Part shown: positions 35,202 to 47,113 of the stretch, piece by piece
How the letters are laid out: each line of letters begins with the position of its first letter
Numbering within the stretch: the first letter of the stretch is position 1
DNA from: Coffea arabica
Lineage: Eukaryota > Streptophyta > Magnoliopsida > Gentianales > Rubiaceae
Reading direction: 5' to 3'
NCBI RefSeq assembly: GCF_036785885.1
Contig: NC_092310.1
Location: forward strand, 5,084,001-5,148,000
Length of the DNA stretch: 64,000 bases
Notes under the pieces: generated by a model
Databases searched by the model: none
What the model was told of the DNA's origin: nothing
What the model saw: the letters and a program-made list of their open reading frames with translations, nothing else
Translations under genes and position numbers: made by a program

Positions 35202-38200
35202 CTAAAACACATTATCCATGTTTTTCATCCCATAAGATAATACATGACTATCATGCTTCTTTTGAGGAAGAATTTTAGTAAGAGGATCAGCTATGTTATC
35301 CTCTGTGGAGACTCTCTCTATCTTTACATCATTCCTAGCAACGATTTCTCTAATCAAGTGAAATCTCCTAAGCATATGTTTGGATTGCTGATGAGACCTA
35401 GGTTCCTTGGCTTGAGCTATAGCTCCATTGTTATCACAATACAAAGTGACCGGATCAACAATGGTTGGAACCACACCAAGTTCAATTACGAACTTCTTGA
35501 TCCAAACTGCTTCCTTAGCTGCTTCCGCGGCCGCAATGTACTTAGCCTCTGTTGTAGGATCTGCTGTGGTGTCTTGTTTGGAACTCTTCCAACAGACAGC
35601 ACCTCCATTAAGAGTAAAAATGAAGCCTGACTGTGATTTACAATCATCCTTATCTGATTGAAAACTCGCATCAGTATAGCCTTTGAGCTCTAACTCACCC
35701 TTTCCATATATTAAGAACAAATCTTTGGTCCTTCTTAAGTACTTAAGAATGTTCTTAACGGCTATCCAATGACCCTCACCTGGATTAGCTTGAAATCTGC
35801 TTGTGACACTCAGAGCATAGGAGACATCAGGTCTTGTACATAACATAACATACATAATTGATCCAATTGCTGAAGCATATGGAACATTGTGCATCTTATC
35901 AGTCTCAACTTGTGTCTTTGGACACATGTTTTTAGAAAGGCTTATACCATGAGTCATAGGTAAATTACCCCTCTTAGACTGATCCATGCTAAACCTTTTT
36001 AGCACTTTTTCTATGTATGTAGATTGTGAAAGACCCAGTAGCCTTTTAGATCTATCCCTATAGATCTTAATGCCTAATATATAGGCCGTTTCTCCTAAAT
36101 CTTTCATGGAAAAGTTCTTCGACAACCAGCCCTTTACCGATTGTAACATCGGTATACTGTTTCCCATTATTAATATGTCATCTGCATATAAAACATGGAA
36201 AACAACCGAACTCCCACTAACCTTCTTATACACACAAGGTTCATCCGGATTCTTAAGAAATCCAAACTCTTTGATCGTCTCATCGAATCGGATGTTCCAA
36301 CTCCTAGATGCTTGTTTAAGTCTGTAAATAGACTTTTGTAGCTTACATATTTGACTAGGATTTGTAGACGTAAAGCCTTCAGGTTGTGTCATATACACAT
36401 CCTCATGCAATGTCCCGTTAAGGAATGCGGTCTTTACATCCATCTGCCAAATCTCATAGTCATGATATGCTGCTATTGCAAGCAATATCCGAATGGATTT
36501 AAGCATAGCTACTGGTGAGAAAGTTTCATCGTAATCGATTCCCTCTTTCTGCTTGTAGCCTTTGGCTACCAGTCTAGCTTTATAGGTAACTCCATTACCA
36601 TCCATGTCAGTCTTCTTCTTGAAGATCCATTTACACCCTACAGGTTTTATCCCTTCAGGTGGATCAACTAAGGTCCACACCTTATTGTCATACATGGAAT
36701 TTATTTCGAAATTCATGGCTTCTAACCATTTAGAGGAGTCTGGATTGCTTATTGCCTCTTGGTAGGTAGTAGGTTCGTCATCTTGAATGACTAGCACATC
36801 ATTGCTATGGCTCACAAGAAATTGGTATCTCTTGGGAGTTGAGCGTGTTCTTACTGACCTACGAAGCCCTTGTGTATCAATAGCTTCTGTATCTACCTCA
36901 TCATTATGTGGTTGAAGCTGTTCTACTATAGGTTGTCCAATGTTTGTTTGATGATCCTGAATTTCTTCAAGATCTATTCTACTCCCACTGCTTCTTTCTT
37001 GAATGTATTCTTTCTCTAGAAATATAGCATGTTTTGAGACAAATACCTTTTGCTCAATTGGATTGTAGAAATAGTATCCTATAGACTCTCTTGGATACCC
37101 AACAAACAAACATTTGTCAGATCTAGCTTCAAGCTTGTCTGACTCTGCCCTCTTCATATAAGCTGGGCAGCCCCAAACCTTCATATAAGATAGATTTGGT
37201 TTCTTTCCTTTCCATAACTCATATGGTGTGGAGTCGACAACTTTAGTGGGTACTCTATTAAGAGTATAAGAGGCTGCATCTAATGCATATCCCCAAAACG
37301 ATTTTGGGGCACTTGAGTGGCTCATCATAGAACGAACCATGTCCAATAAGGTTCGGTTTCTCCTTTCAGATACACCATTTAACTGTGGTGTGCCTAGAGG
37401 AGTCCATTGTGGAACTATTCCATTATCCTTTAAATAAACTCCAAACTCGTCATTTAAGTATTCTCCACCACGATTAGATCGTAATACCTTAATACTTTTA
37501 TTGGTTTGTTTTTCTACTTCATTCTTGAATTCTTTAAACTTTTCAAAGGATTCAGATTTGTATTTCATTAAATACACGTAACCATATCTCGAATGGTCAT
37601 CTGTGAAGGTGAGGAAGTATGAAAAATCACCTCTAGCAGTAATCGACATTGGTCCGCATACATCAGTATGTACTAGGCCAAGTAAATCACTGGCTCGTTC
37701 CTCTTTTCTATTAAAGGGCATTTTGGTCATTTTGCCAGGTAAACAAGCTTCGCATGTATCATATGATTCATAATCAAATGAGTCCAAGTATCCATGTTGG
37801 TACAACTTGGAGATGCGTTTTTCATTTACATGACCAAGCCTACAGTGCCAGAGGTAGGTTTTATTTAGTTTATTTTTTCCCATTCCTTTTCCACTCACAT
37901 TGAGAATTTGATGATCAAGATCTAGAATATATAAACCGTTATTCCAACTTCCAGAACCATAAAACACACCATTTTTAGAAAAAGAACAACATTTATTCTC
38001 CTGGGTTATCCGAAACCCATTTAAATCCAAACAGGAAATAGAAATGATGTTTGTAGTAAGTGCCGGAACACAATAACAATTTAATAATTCTAAAATCAAT
38101 CCACTGGGTAAAGTGATATAATAATTCCCTACAGCTAAAGCCGCAACTTTTGCTCCATTGCCCACACATAAGGTGACTTCTCCTTTCCCCAACTTTCTAC

Positions 38201-38387
38201 TATCCCTCAGACCCTGCATAGATGTGCAAATGTGAGAACCGCATCCGGTATCTAATACCCAAGAGTCTGATTTGGAAGTAGACACATTAATTTCAATCAT
38301 AAATGTACCTGATAATGAAGCTTCAGCAAGCTTCATTTGCTTCAGGCTCTCCAAGTGTGACTTGCAGTTCCTTTTCCAATGTCCAGT
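35202..38387 (-). pseudogene. Copia pol: protease, integrase, reverse transcriptase, RNase H, with catalytic changes
   Basis: A frame of about 1060 codons directly follows the gag stop in the same frame (numbering below from the TTG at 38354). It has the protease active site ([10 protein letters not shown], Asp about 35), the GAG-pre-integrase zinc region ([18 protein letters not shown]), integrase (HTDVCGP), reverse transcriptase (YADD, about 723-726) and RNase H ([14 protein letters not shown]). Two active-site changes stand out. In integrase, the second catalytic Asp of the usual R-S-D-R motif is Asn (codon 37473-37475, residue 294). In RNase H, the Glu usual before Tyr in the T-E-A-E-Y motif is Lys (codon 35541-35543, residue 938). 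Both fit G-to-A changes on the coding strand. Confidence 0.9.
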
Positions 38388-39137
38388 TTAATTATAATGG
38401 AAGCAGGTTGCTTTGGACTGGTCCGCCTTTGCCTTTTTGGGCTTTTGGGCGGGCTTGCTTTTGGATTTCTTAAATCCCTTTTCTTGCCTCTTCCTCTTCT
38501 TAGAGGAAGTAATGACAGGCACACCAGTAGAGCCTTTCCCCTTTTTGATTTCTTTCTCAGCAGTTTTCAGCACATTCAACAATTGAGGCAAAGTGTGTTG
38601 TAGATTATTCATCTGATAGTTCATAACAAACTGTGAGAAAGAATCTGGCAGAGATTGGAGCACTAAATCAACATTCAGGTCCTGATCCATCTTAAAGCCT
38701 AATTCGGCCAATTTTTCAATTAGCCCAATTATTTTTAAGACATGCGGAGCAACAGGTGCTCCCTCTGCCATCTTGCACCTGAACAATTCTTTGGAGGTAT
38801 CATATCTAACCGTCTTTGATTGTTGTTCAAACAACTCTCTCAGGTGTTGTACAATATCATACGCCCCCATGTTCATGTGCTGCTGCTGAAGCTGAGGAGT
38901 CATGGAAGCTACCGTGAAACATGATGCTTCCCTATTATCATCCTTATGTTTCTTATAAGCATTTCGAGCAGCAGCAGGAGCATTTGGTTTAGGTTCCTGG
39001 GGCATTGGCCCATCAAATACATATTCAATTTTTTCATGAGTGAGAACGAGTAGGACATTGCTATGCCAATCGAGAAAGTTTGTGTCGTTAAGTTTGCAAT
39101 CAGTGAGAATGGTATGAAGGCTCAAATTGTTACTCAT
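38388..39137 (-). CDS. Copia gag
   Basis: Nucleocapsid-type Gag of about 249 residues starting at the Met at 39137 (an upstream in-frame Met exists at 39206). It has the UBN2-like Gag core (NFLDWHSNVLLVL, KELFRCKMAEGAPVAPHV, QSLPDSFSQFV), a Lys-rich linker and the start of a zinc knuckle. The second knuckle Cys is Tyr (CFHYN), and the next codon is a TAA stop at 38388-38390. The remaining knuckle His and Cys (GHWKRNC) follow in frame. The frame continues straight into pol, so a single stop separates the two. Confidence 0.85.
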   Translation of the reverse strand: MSNNLSLHTILTDCKLNDTNFLDWHSNVLLVLTHEKIEYVFDGPMPQEPKPNAPAAARNAYKKHKDDNREASCFTVASMTPQLQQQHMNMGAYDIVQHLRELFEQQSKTVRYDTSKELFRCKMAEGAPVAPHVLKIIGLIEKLAELGFKMDQDLNVDLVLQSLPDSFSQFVMNYQMNNLQHTLPQLLNVLKTAEKEIKKGKGSTGVPVITSSKKRKRQEKGFKKSKSKPAQKPKKAKADQSKATCFHYN

Positions 39138-41400
39138 TCTACGACAAAATGAAAAGATAGAATTTTTTAGAAAAATGTTTTGTTTAATAAAATCATAAAA
39201 CTTCAAAAATTATGATTTTATTTCCACTATATTTCTCAAATCAATTACCCTCTTAAATTGATTCAGGAATTTTTTTTTTAAAAAATTCCATAGTGGCTAG
39301 GATCCCATCTTAATTTATTTCGATCTTGAGTGTATCCCAACAAATCGAAAATAATTATGAAAGGTAGGTACTTCACCAATTACAACTTATTTGTAATTCC
39401 TAGATCAGTTGGGCGTCAACTCTTGACTTTAAATCTATAAGAACCAACCCAACACTTACCTCTAAAATTAATGATTTTGAGTGAATCCCAACAAATAATA
39501 ATTTTAGTTAAATCAAACCATCATTCTTTGAGAACATTTCTCATAGCAAAAACACGTAGTAAGTAAGGCAGCCTTGGGTGAATTCCAACAAGCTAGCACT
39601 TAATAACTACTCTAGTTTTAAACTATAATGATGGAAGGTATTTCATTGATTTAATATTGCAGTTGAGGGATTTGTCTCCTTTTCCAAAAATATTTTATAA
39701 TTAAAATTTGGAAAAATTGCTCGTCTGGTCTCATCAATAAACATGCATATAACCATTTCATAACTTATAAGCATGAATTTAAATCGTGGATGGTTGTGGA
39801 TATTCCTAAACTAATTTCCCCGGCCACTAGGGAAATTAGCAATTTACTAAGGTCTCTAAATACGAGATGAACCCCTTCGTCGTCGCATGCCTCCTTTCTG
39901 CTTTTCAAAAATTACAATTTCTATACTAATTATACAAATTCCTATCATCTATTTCCTATCTATTGTACATTACAAATAGTATAGAAGAAACCCCGAGTTA
40001 CATTCGGGGGGAATTTAGATGAGAGAAGAAATTACAATTAGAAAATAAGAAAGGCAGGACACGCAGGCCCTATTTTAAAATTAATTACAACCATTCAAAC
40101 CTAGAATGATTGTAACCTTCCAAAATACCACAATCATATTGCGTACTATATCCACAACCATCCACCATGCATTTTCACAATTTAAACAACTTTAAATAAA
40201 AGAAAAGCATGTAAAATAAGCAATCTCAATTCATGGATTAATTGGATTTAATTCCTAAGGTCCCAAACAAAATTTGGGTCCATGCATATGCGAGAAATTT
40301 TGGCAAAATTAATTTTATTAGGTCATTGTTATTCCTAACTAAATTAGGAAGATAATTGGAAAGATAATTTCAATTAATCAAATTAATTGTGAATCAATTC
40401 CCAACCTAATAAATATGAATAATAGATCCCATAACACATTTTAACAATTAAAAAGGGATCTAATTCAAAAATTGTCAAAAGTTTTAAAACTTCAAATTCT
40501 CAAAACAATAGTTTCCTAAACCACTACTGCTCTTGTTTTCTAGCACTTCCGGCAACTACCACTGGACACCACCGCTTTAGCCACCACCGCTGAGGTCTCC
40601 ACTGACCATCAATGGCAGCAACTCCCAGCGGCAGCCACCAGGGTGATCACTGGAAGCAACCACTCGGCTGCAACACCAAGGTGCAAAGTTTTCCCGTGCC
40701 TGATTGCTGCTGCTCTTCATTATCGCGCCTGTTTGCTGGATAGCGGAGCTACCACCGCAACAGCCACCACCACTGGAGTCTCCACTGACCACCAGTGGCA
40801 GCGGCTCCTGGTGGCAGCGGCTCCTGGTAGCAGCCACCGGAGGTCATGGGCAGCAACCGTGAGGAGGCTGTTGTGCCCTTGCCAATGCCTGTAGCAAATT
40901 TTCTACGCTTTTGTCCCAGAGAGCTCATAGCTCTTCTACCCAGCAACCACCACCAAGCGTACAATCTCCCACTGCCACCAAGGAAAGCCACCATGGCCTC
41001 ACATGGCAGCAGCAGTTGGCGGCAGCCCTTGCAGCCGCAACATCGCAGCAGCCGTAGGTTTGCAAATGCAAACTTGCTATGTCGGTTTTTTTTTCTTTTT
41101 TTCTCAATGATCATCCTGCAACTTTTGCAGATGATCAACTCATATCCACAGGTGAAGCAAATCCACGGAAAGAAAAAAACAAGCGTCTACGATCCAACAA
41201 CAGCTCCATCCGAGCTTCCATAAGAGAAGACGTACGTAGCTTCAAAAGCTTCGTAAGAAAACCCCTTTTTTTTGTTTTGAAAAACCAAAAAAAAAATTAA
41301 TAATTCTCCCATAATTCCGCATATTCAATTAAATCCAATTAGCAATATTAATCCATGAATCCAAAATTGCTTAACATCATACGTAAAATTCTTAGGGATG
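39138..41400 (-). other. Long copia leader with GC-rich repeat block
   Basis: 2.26 kb between the primer site and gag, unusually long for copia. 39140-40530 is AT-rich. 40540-41060 is strikingly GC-rich with CAGC/CACC runs and a repeated phrase (TCTCCACTGACCA, near 40596 and 40779). It gives overlapping Gly/Ser/Ala-rich frames on both strands, which I do not call as genes. It may be a captured fragment or a structured RNA leader. Confidence 0.5.
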
Positions 41401-41412
41401 GCTCTGATACCA
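41401..41412 (-). other. Primer binding site (tRNA-iMet)
   Basis: On the minus strand reads TGGTATCAGAGC, complementary to the 3' end of initiator tRNA-Met, one base from the 5' LTR. Confidence 0.95.
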
Positions 41413-41413
41413 C

Positions 41414-43016
41414 TGTTAGGTTTTAGGGACACTATGCAGCGGAAAAATAAAATTTTTTCCCTAAAACTATCCAGGAATCACCCTAGATTTTACGTATGAT
41501 GCACTAAAAGTAGGGTTATAGGATTACCTTAATCCTTGCGGCGACTCCCTGTAGCGTTGTTGAGGATGGTCAGCCCTTGAGCAGTCCAGTCGTCCTGCCT
41601 CTACTGATATCCACGCTAGAGTAACCCTGGGTCGTCTCACGAACTATGTATTGAAAAGCAAGAAAAAGTTGCTAGCCCTTCTTGCTCTTATTCGAAGTAT
41701 GTGACTCTCACAGACTCTCCCTTTTCCTTTTTGTTTACCTTCACCCTCTCAAAACCATCCTCTATCTCTCCCTTAGGAGTTAAAAGGAGAGAGAGAGATA
41801 ATAAGATAGAATGATGAGTCTTGCTATCTGATTCAAAATCAAACGATAAGACTTCTCATCACACAAGACTCTATCTATCAGTTATCTGACAGATAAGAGA
41901 TAATCGTTCACTCTTATCTACTCAAATAGGCCTGGGATTTATTTTCTTTTAAAATTAAACCCCGATAATTTACATAGTTTTAATCCAGGATTAAATCTCT
42001 ATTGCGTGTGACCCAATAGGTCCCAAATAAATTGGTAATAATTATGGTTTAATAATTAAATAAAATAAATGACTTTATTTTATCATAACTTATAATAAAT
42101 AATTAATCCATAATTATAGATCACGAGCGGTGTCTAGCAACACATCGCAACCGCCCAATTACTCGAAATTAGTCAAGGGAATTTGACCTAACCTTTCCGT
42201 GAAAAATTACCGTGTAATTATTATCCTTTCACCAAAGATATCCAATTAGTCAGGAATAAGGAATAAGTGCCAATTCCCTGATGACTAATTAAGTTTTCTA
42301 GTTCCCGAAATTTACCCTAAATTAGGTTAAATTGAAGACATTCTTCAATTTACCTAATAGTCGACTTTAGGGTCAATTTCCCACTAGTGGCCATCCGGAT
42401 ATCAACTCCTTCTATCAGAGTGGTAAATCCTATCTCGATCACCCATTTTCTTTACATGCTTCACACTACATCCAACTTCTACACTTTAAGGCACTCACGA
42501 AGAGTAACAAGTAATTAGAGTCAAAATGTAGCGATTCACACTCAAGATACTATGGTGATCTCAAGTCGTAGGATCACTTATACAATTTTTCACTAGAGAT
42601 ACACCATTGGCACTAGATAGGTATCCTAACGGGATCTCTAAATGGATCACTCCAATGCATTTGTACTTTCCAAATCATCTACACATTAGCCTAGGTATCA
42701 TCATACCATAGTTGATGAGAACAACCACTAATTACATTAATTAGAGGCTAACTGTGTACTAGTTTTACCGTACTAAAGATGTCCTATTTCATTAGTACTA
42801 TAACTAGGGAATTTTAAGAATATTACTATAAATACGATTGATATCTCATAGTCATCAACTCTTGTGACTACCATCACATTAGTAAACATTCTAAGGACTT
42901 TATCAGTTATATCTAATATTTAACAGATAAATAAGAAGTTATTAAAATACAAAACATATAATTTAGGAATGTATAAAATAAAACAAATACATTGTTTTAG
43001 GGCATACATTCCAACA
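41414..43016 (-). repeat. 5' LTR of the copia element
   Basis: 1603 bp, near-identical to 33585-35187. It should contain the element promoter, directed left on the minus strand. Confidence 0.95.
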
Positions 43017-43040
43017 GAAGATTGGTGAACAACCATTACA

Positions 43041-44706
43041 TTATGGTTCCAAAAGAGCAATGGCCTTAAGGGGCACTGCCTTGTGTAATGTACCTCCCAA
43101 CTCTTCGGTCATGTCAAGTTCTTCTGGTTTGATCCCTTCTTCAAGCTTCCACTCAAATTTATGAAGCAAAGAAGCCACCATGACGGGCACAATTCGATCC
43201 GCCAGTGGTAGTCCAGGACAAATTCTTCTTCCCGTGCCAAAGGCAAGGAGCTCGAAATGCTGGCCCTTCACATCAATCTCACTATTCATGAAACGTTCAG
43301 GCACGAATGAAGTAGGATCTGACCACAAGCTTGGATCCCTGCCCATACCCCACGAGTTAACCAGTACATCAGCATTTTTTGGCACCACGTATCCATTGAT
43401 TTTTATGTCACTTTGAGCTTGGCGAATTATGAATGGAGCAGTAGACCGAAGACGAAGGGTTTCTTTAATGACCGACTGCAAGTAAGGGAGATTTGAGATG
43501 TCTGATTCCTGAACCAGATCGTTTTGTCCAACAACTTTCATGATCTCGTCCCTAGCTTTTGATTTTTTATCAGGGTTGCGTAGTAACTCTGCCATTGTCC
43601 ATTCCACGGTGACTGCACTTGTTTCTGTCGCTCCGGCGAGTAAATCCTAAAATACAGTGGAGTTGGAATCAAATTATGGTCACCAGGTGATTTTTCCTTT
43701 TTTTTTTTTCTCCTTTTCATAATTCAGGAGTTATATATTAGAACCTGTTATATAAAGTATGTAGTGAATGGATAGGTACATTAATATTACTCACCACAAT
43801 CAAATGTTTCATGTCTACATATTCATTTTGCTGATTAAGATCAAGGAGGGCTTCCAAGAAATCATTTTTCCTTAGATAAGTGATGGATGTATCTCTTTCT
43901 TGTGATCTCTGACGAATGACACCATCAATAATATCAAGCAACTTTCCGAAATATACCTTGGCTCTGCGCCTTACGCCCTGCGGATCAATTGCTTTGAGGA
44001 TGGGAAAGAAGTCCACAAGATTGGCACAAGTAGAAATTTTGATCGTGTTCCATACCAATTCTTTCATCTCTTCAGACGAGGTAGAGTTAGATATGGAATG
44101 GGATTTTGCAAAATCAACTGAGAAGAAAGTGTTCCACATCAAGTCCAGAGATGTTGAGAAGGCAGCTTCACAAATATTTATGGCCTGTCCTTTGAGACAA
44201 TGTTGGTGTACATAATTGCACAGTTGCTGCACCTTTTCTTGGCGAAGCCCTTGACTAGCATTGAGCCTTTCTGACGAGAAGATATGCTCCTTGCATAGTT
44301 TACGAAGATTGCGCCAGTGGCTTTGTGGTGGTAACCAGGCAATTGAGAGCTTATGGCGGTCCAATGCTCTGGCTGCATCTCGGATGCTTCTGCCTGATAA
44401 CTCTAGATCATTCTTTTGAAACATTTCCTTGGCAATTTCTGGTGATGATACAACTATCATTCTTGCACTTCCGATTTTAAGCGACATCAAAGGTCCATAA
44501 GTTTGAGAAAGTTTTGTAACTGATCTGTGCAAGAGTCCACTGATTTGCAACAAGTTACCAATGACTGGCAACGGGTATGGCCCTGGAGGGAGTTTCTTGG
44601 ACTTTTGGTCATTAGAATTCGATATGAGGAGAAAGTGAAAACAATACCAAATAACAGAAAACAGCGGTATTAGTAGCCACAAGGGAAGGGTGTTTGGACC
44701 ATCCAT
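43041..44706 (-). CDS. Cytochrome P450, CYP76-like
   Basis: Haem mono-oxygenase of the ER membrane. CYP76 members hydroxylate monoterpenols, diterpenes or alkaloids; the exact substrate cannot be read from sequence. Two exons, 43795-44706 and 43041-43646, with a 148-bp GT-AG intron, give 505 residues, the normal length. Seen in order: N-terminal membrane anchor (residues 8-28), Pro hinge (LPPGPYPLPVIGN), I-helix (AGATETS, 308-314), K-helix (ETLR, 366-369), PERF (420-423) and haem loop (FGTGRRICPG, Cys about 447). The start is the Met in MDGPNTLPLW; an in-frame upstream ATG at 44823 would add 39 residues before the anchor. All key residues are intact. A copia element inserted 20 bp beyond the stop, replacing the native 3' UTR with LTR sequence. 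Confidence 0.93.
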
Positions 44707-45328
44707 AATTTCACAGCACCTAAGCAAAAAGGATTGCTTGAGTGATAGGATTAGCAGTGTGATCAGTGATGTTTTGGATACTGGGAATGAACTGAAGAAA
44801 GTGGATGCTATATATAGGCGCAATGGCCAGAGGAATTAGTACTAAATGAATGAGGCATCGACTACAAGTCTAAATAGAACTTTCGATGAATATGCAACTG
44901 GGAGGTTTCTCCCAAAATCAGGTGCCTTTTTCCAAGGTTACACAGCCACCAAAATTTATTGCATAGATACATGAGGGGTCCCTGATTCTTGAATATGCAA
45001 CTGAAGAAAAAAGAATTAGCGTCATGATTGGTCCCAAAAAAAAAAAATTTTTGTAAAGTCAAGATCGCGTCATTGTTAATGCCATGTGTAAAGTTCACAA
45101 AAAATTCATTCTATTTAGTTATATTCAAAGTAGTTTACATTTTGTTTAAGCGTTGTTCTAACGGATGCGCATTTATATACCTTTTCTATTTAATCTTGCA
45201 TACCTTCTCTTGTATTTATTTACTTTTCCAAATAATATTATATTTTTTAGAATATAACACCTGAAATATTTTTAACAAGTGCCCATAGGACATCGTTAGA
45301 CTGACCATTCGTTTAAATGAACAAATCA
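44707..45328. promoter_or_regulatory. P450 upstream region
   Basis: Contains the minus-strand promoter and leader of the P450. A TATATA run at about 44810-44815 lies about 105 bp upstream of the start codon and could be the TATA box. Other open frames here are not supported. Confidence 0.4.
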
Positions 45329-45878
45329 GTTACAACTAGACCTGACAATTATGCCCAAAACTCAACAACCCACCCAACCCACCCACTAATTTGAGAGGTT
45401 GGGTTGGGTAATTTGGGAGTTGGGTCAATTTTGGGTTGGGTAATAAAAATCCAAATATATTTTGGACGGTTTGGATATTTGTGTTGGACACCCGTTACCA
45501 AACTTAAATTTAAAAAAAAATTAAATTCAAGAAATACAACTCGAGTGGTGAAGAAAATATAGAAGATTATGAATCTAGAAAGAAATCAAATTCTGTTGAA
45601 GCTGGCTGGAGCTCAAATGAATATGCTGCTACCCTACCACCACTAGTAGCTTTTTTGTTTTAATTTTACCGCCGGAAGCGGGGAGATATCATATATACTA
45701 GGGAGTGAGGAAGGAAACCGGAAGAAGCGGATTGGACTGCAAACTGGCCTGTGACGGTGACTGTGAGAGAGTCTGTCAACCGATGCATCGGACAAGCTTA
45801 CGTTATTGGCTTGTTTTCGGAATATCTGACTTTACATACGACCCATAATAAGTTAGTAGTAACTACTTGTACTACTAA

Positions 45879-46673
45879 GGGTCCGTTTGGTTGGAAGTAA
45901 AATGTTTTTCTTGGAAAAATATTTTCCGTGGAAGTAATTTTCCATGAAAATCATTTCCCTTTCATCATTTTCAGGTGTTTGGTTAGTTTATTTAAAATAT
46001 TTTCTTACTTCACTTTTTTGGTGTTTGTTTAATTTTGAAATATTTTCACTTTTATCTCTATCTTTACTTTCTACACATTATAACTACATACTTCTTTCCA
46101 TGCAAAATAAGAAAATTTATCTCATTGTTTAACTTTAAAAAATCTTGGAGAAATGTATATATGAATAAAAAATATCTCCTTAAGCAATAAACAAATTGCT
46201 GGCCATTTAGTGTCAAATATCAATCACATGCAATGCTTATTGTGACATATATCTTGCACTCTCACTGCTGAAAGTTTTTCTATAAAAAAAGTCCCTATTA
46301 TACATAATTAATTACTAGCATAGGATGAGTAGGATGAGGTTTTTTTTTTATTTTGAATATACTAGGGGGAGGGTTGGGTTGGGTGGTACGGGGGAGGGAG
46401 TGTAAGGAAGAGGTCTTGGGTTCGAATCCTCCTGTTTACACTAAAAAAAAAAAAGAACATACTACAAGATGTTTTCAGTAAGTTTGGAACATATTACAGG
46501 CACATGCATTTCGGAAAACAACTTCAGTAAGTTTGGAAGGGAAGTTATTTTCCATAAGATGAGTGAAAATATTTTACATAGGAAAATGTTTTCAGTAACT
46601 TTTGTGCAACCAAACACGGGAAATTAGGAAAATATTTTTCTGGAAAACATTTTCACCCGAAACAAACGGATCC
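45879..46673. mobile_element. Harbinger-like MITE, 795 bp
   Basis: The ends GGGTCCGTTTGGTT and (reverse complement) GGATCCGTTTGTTT are flanked by TAA (45876-45878 and 46674-46676). Long inverted sub-terminal parts contain AAATATTTTCC-type motifs. It is inserted inside the hAT-like copy 2. Confidence 0.8.
46365..46454 (+). mobile_element. Short SINE-like insert
   Basis: A 90-bp insert with a Pol III B-box-like GGTTCGAATCC, a 3' poly(A) run, and a 10-bp duplication with one mismatch (GAATATACTA at 46355-46364, GAACATACTA at 46455-46464). It lies within the Harbinger-like element and is probably a 5'-truncated tRNA-derived SINE. Confidence 0.7.
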
Positions 46674-47113
46674 TAAATAATCATCATTTTCATTTCAGTT
46701 GTGAATTTAGATAGTGATATTTGAACTAATTGGTTGAAAATTATATCTCTCTCATCAAAATTTCAGTTTAATTAAGATGATATTGGATTTTTTTATGGAA
46801 CTAAAAATAGTTTAAATAGTTAGTACGTGCGTGTATTTGTGAAAGTATATTAGTGTATAAAAATAACATATTTCTAAAGAACTTAAGAAGTAAGTGTGCT
46901 TGTATCTGTGAAAGTATTTTAGTATGTGAAAATTTATAAAAATGTATTTGAGAGAATTTATGTATCAAAATCTATTATGACTCAATATGACCCAACCTAA
47001 AATTAATTTAATCTAAAGTTGGACGGGTTCGGTATAACCCATTTAAATGAAAATTCAATATCAACCTGTCCAAAACCCACCCAACCCATCCAATTGTTAG
47101 GTATAGTTACAAC

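Larger units (their letters stand above)
33585..43016 (-). mobile_element. Complete Ty1/copia retrotransposon, 9432 bp
   Basis: Two LTRs of 1603 bp (33585-35187 and 41414-43016), TG...CA ends and a perfect 5-bp duplication GAAGA (33580-33584 and 43017-43021). It is transcribed on the minus strand: 5' LTR at right, primer site 41401-41412, gag, pol, polypurine tract 35188-35198. I count about two dozen LTR differences by eye (about 1.5%), so insertion is recent. The coding part carries an in-frame stop and two catalytic-site changes, so this copy is probably not autonomous. Confidence 0.95.
45337..47105. mobile_element. Non-autonomous hAT-like element, copy 2, with nested insertion
   Basis: Same family as 32112-33226: ends TAGACCTGACAATTATG and (reverse complement) TATACCTAACAATTGG, with a perfect 8-bp duplication GTTACAAC (45329-45336 and 47106-47113). 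Sub-terminal GGTTGGGTTGGG blocks are shared with copy 1, as is the interior (TATTTGTGAAAGTATATTAG). It is interrupted by the element at 45879-46673; without that it is about 970 bp. Confidence 0.85.

Noticed and set aside
40577-41223. GC-rich frames on both strands as genes
   Set aside because: Overlapping Gly/Ser/Ala/Pro-rich frames in several phases are a by-product of CAGC/CACC repeats in the copia leader; there is no domain or splice support.
44704-44823. Longer P450 N-terminus from the ATG at 44823
   Set aside because: It would place 39 extra residues before the membrane anchor; the Met at 44706 gives the normal P450 layout and length.
46420-46432. B-box-like GGTTCGAATCC as a tRNA gene
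   Set aside because: No cloverleaf can be built around it, and the poly(A) tail with flanking duplication points to a SINE-like insert.
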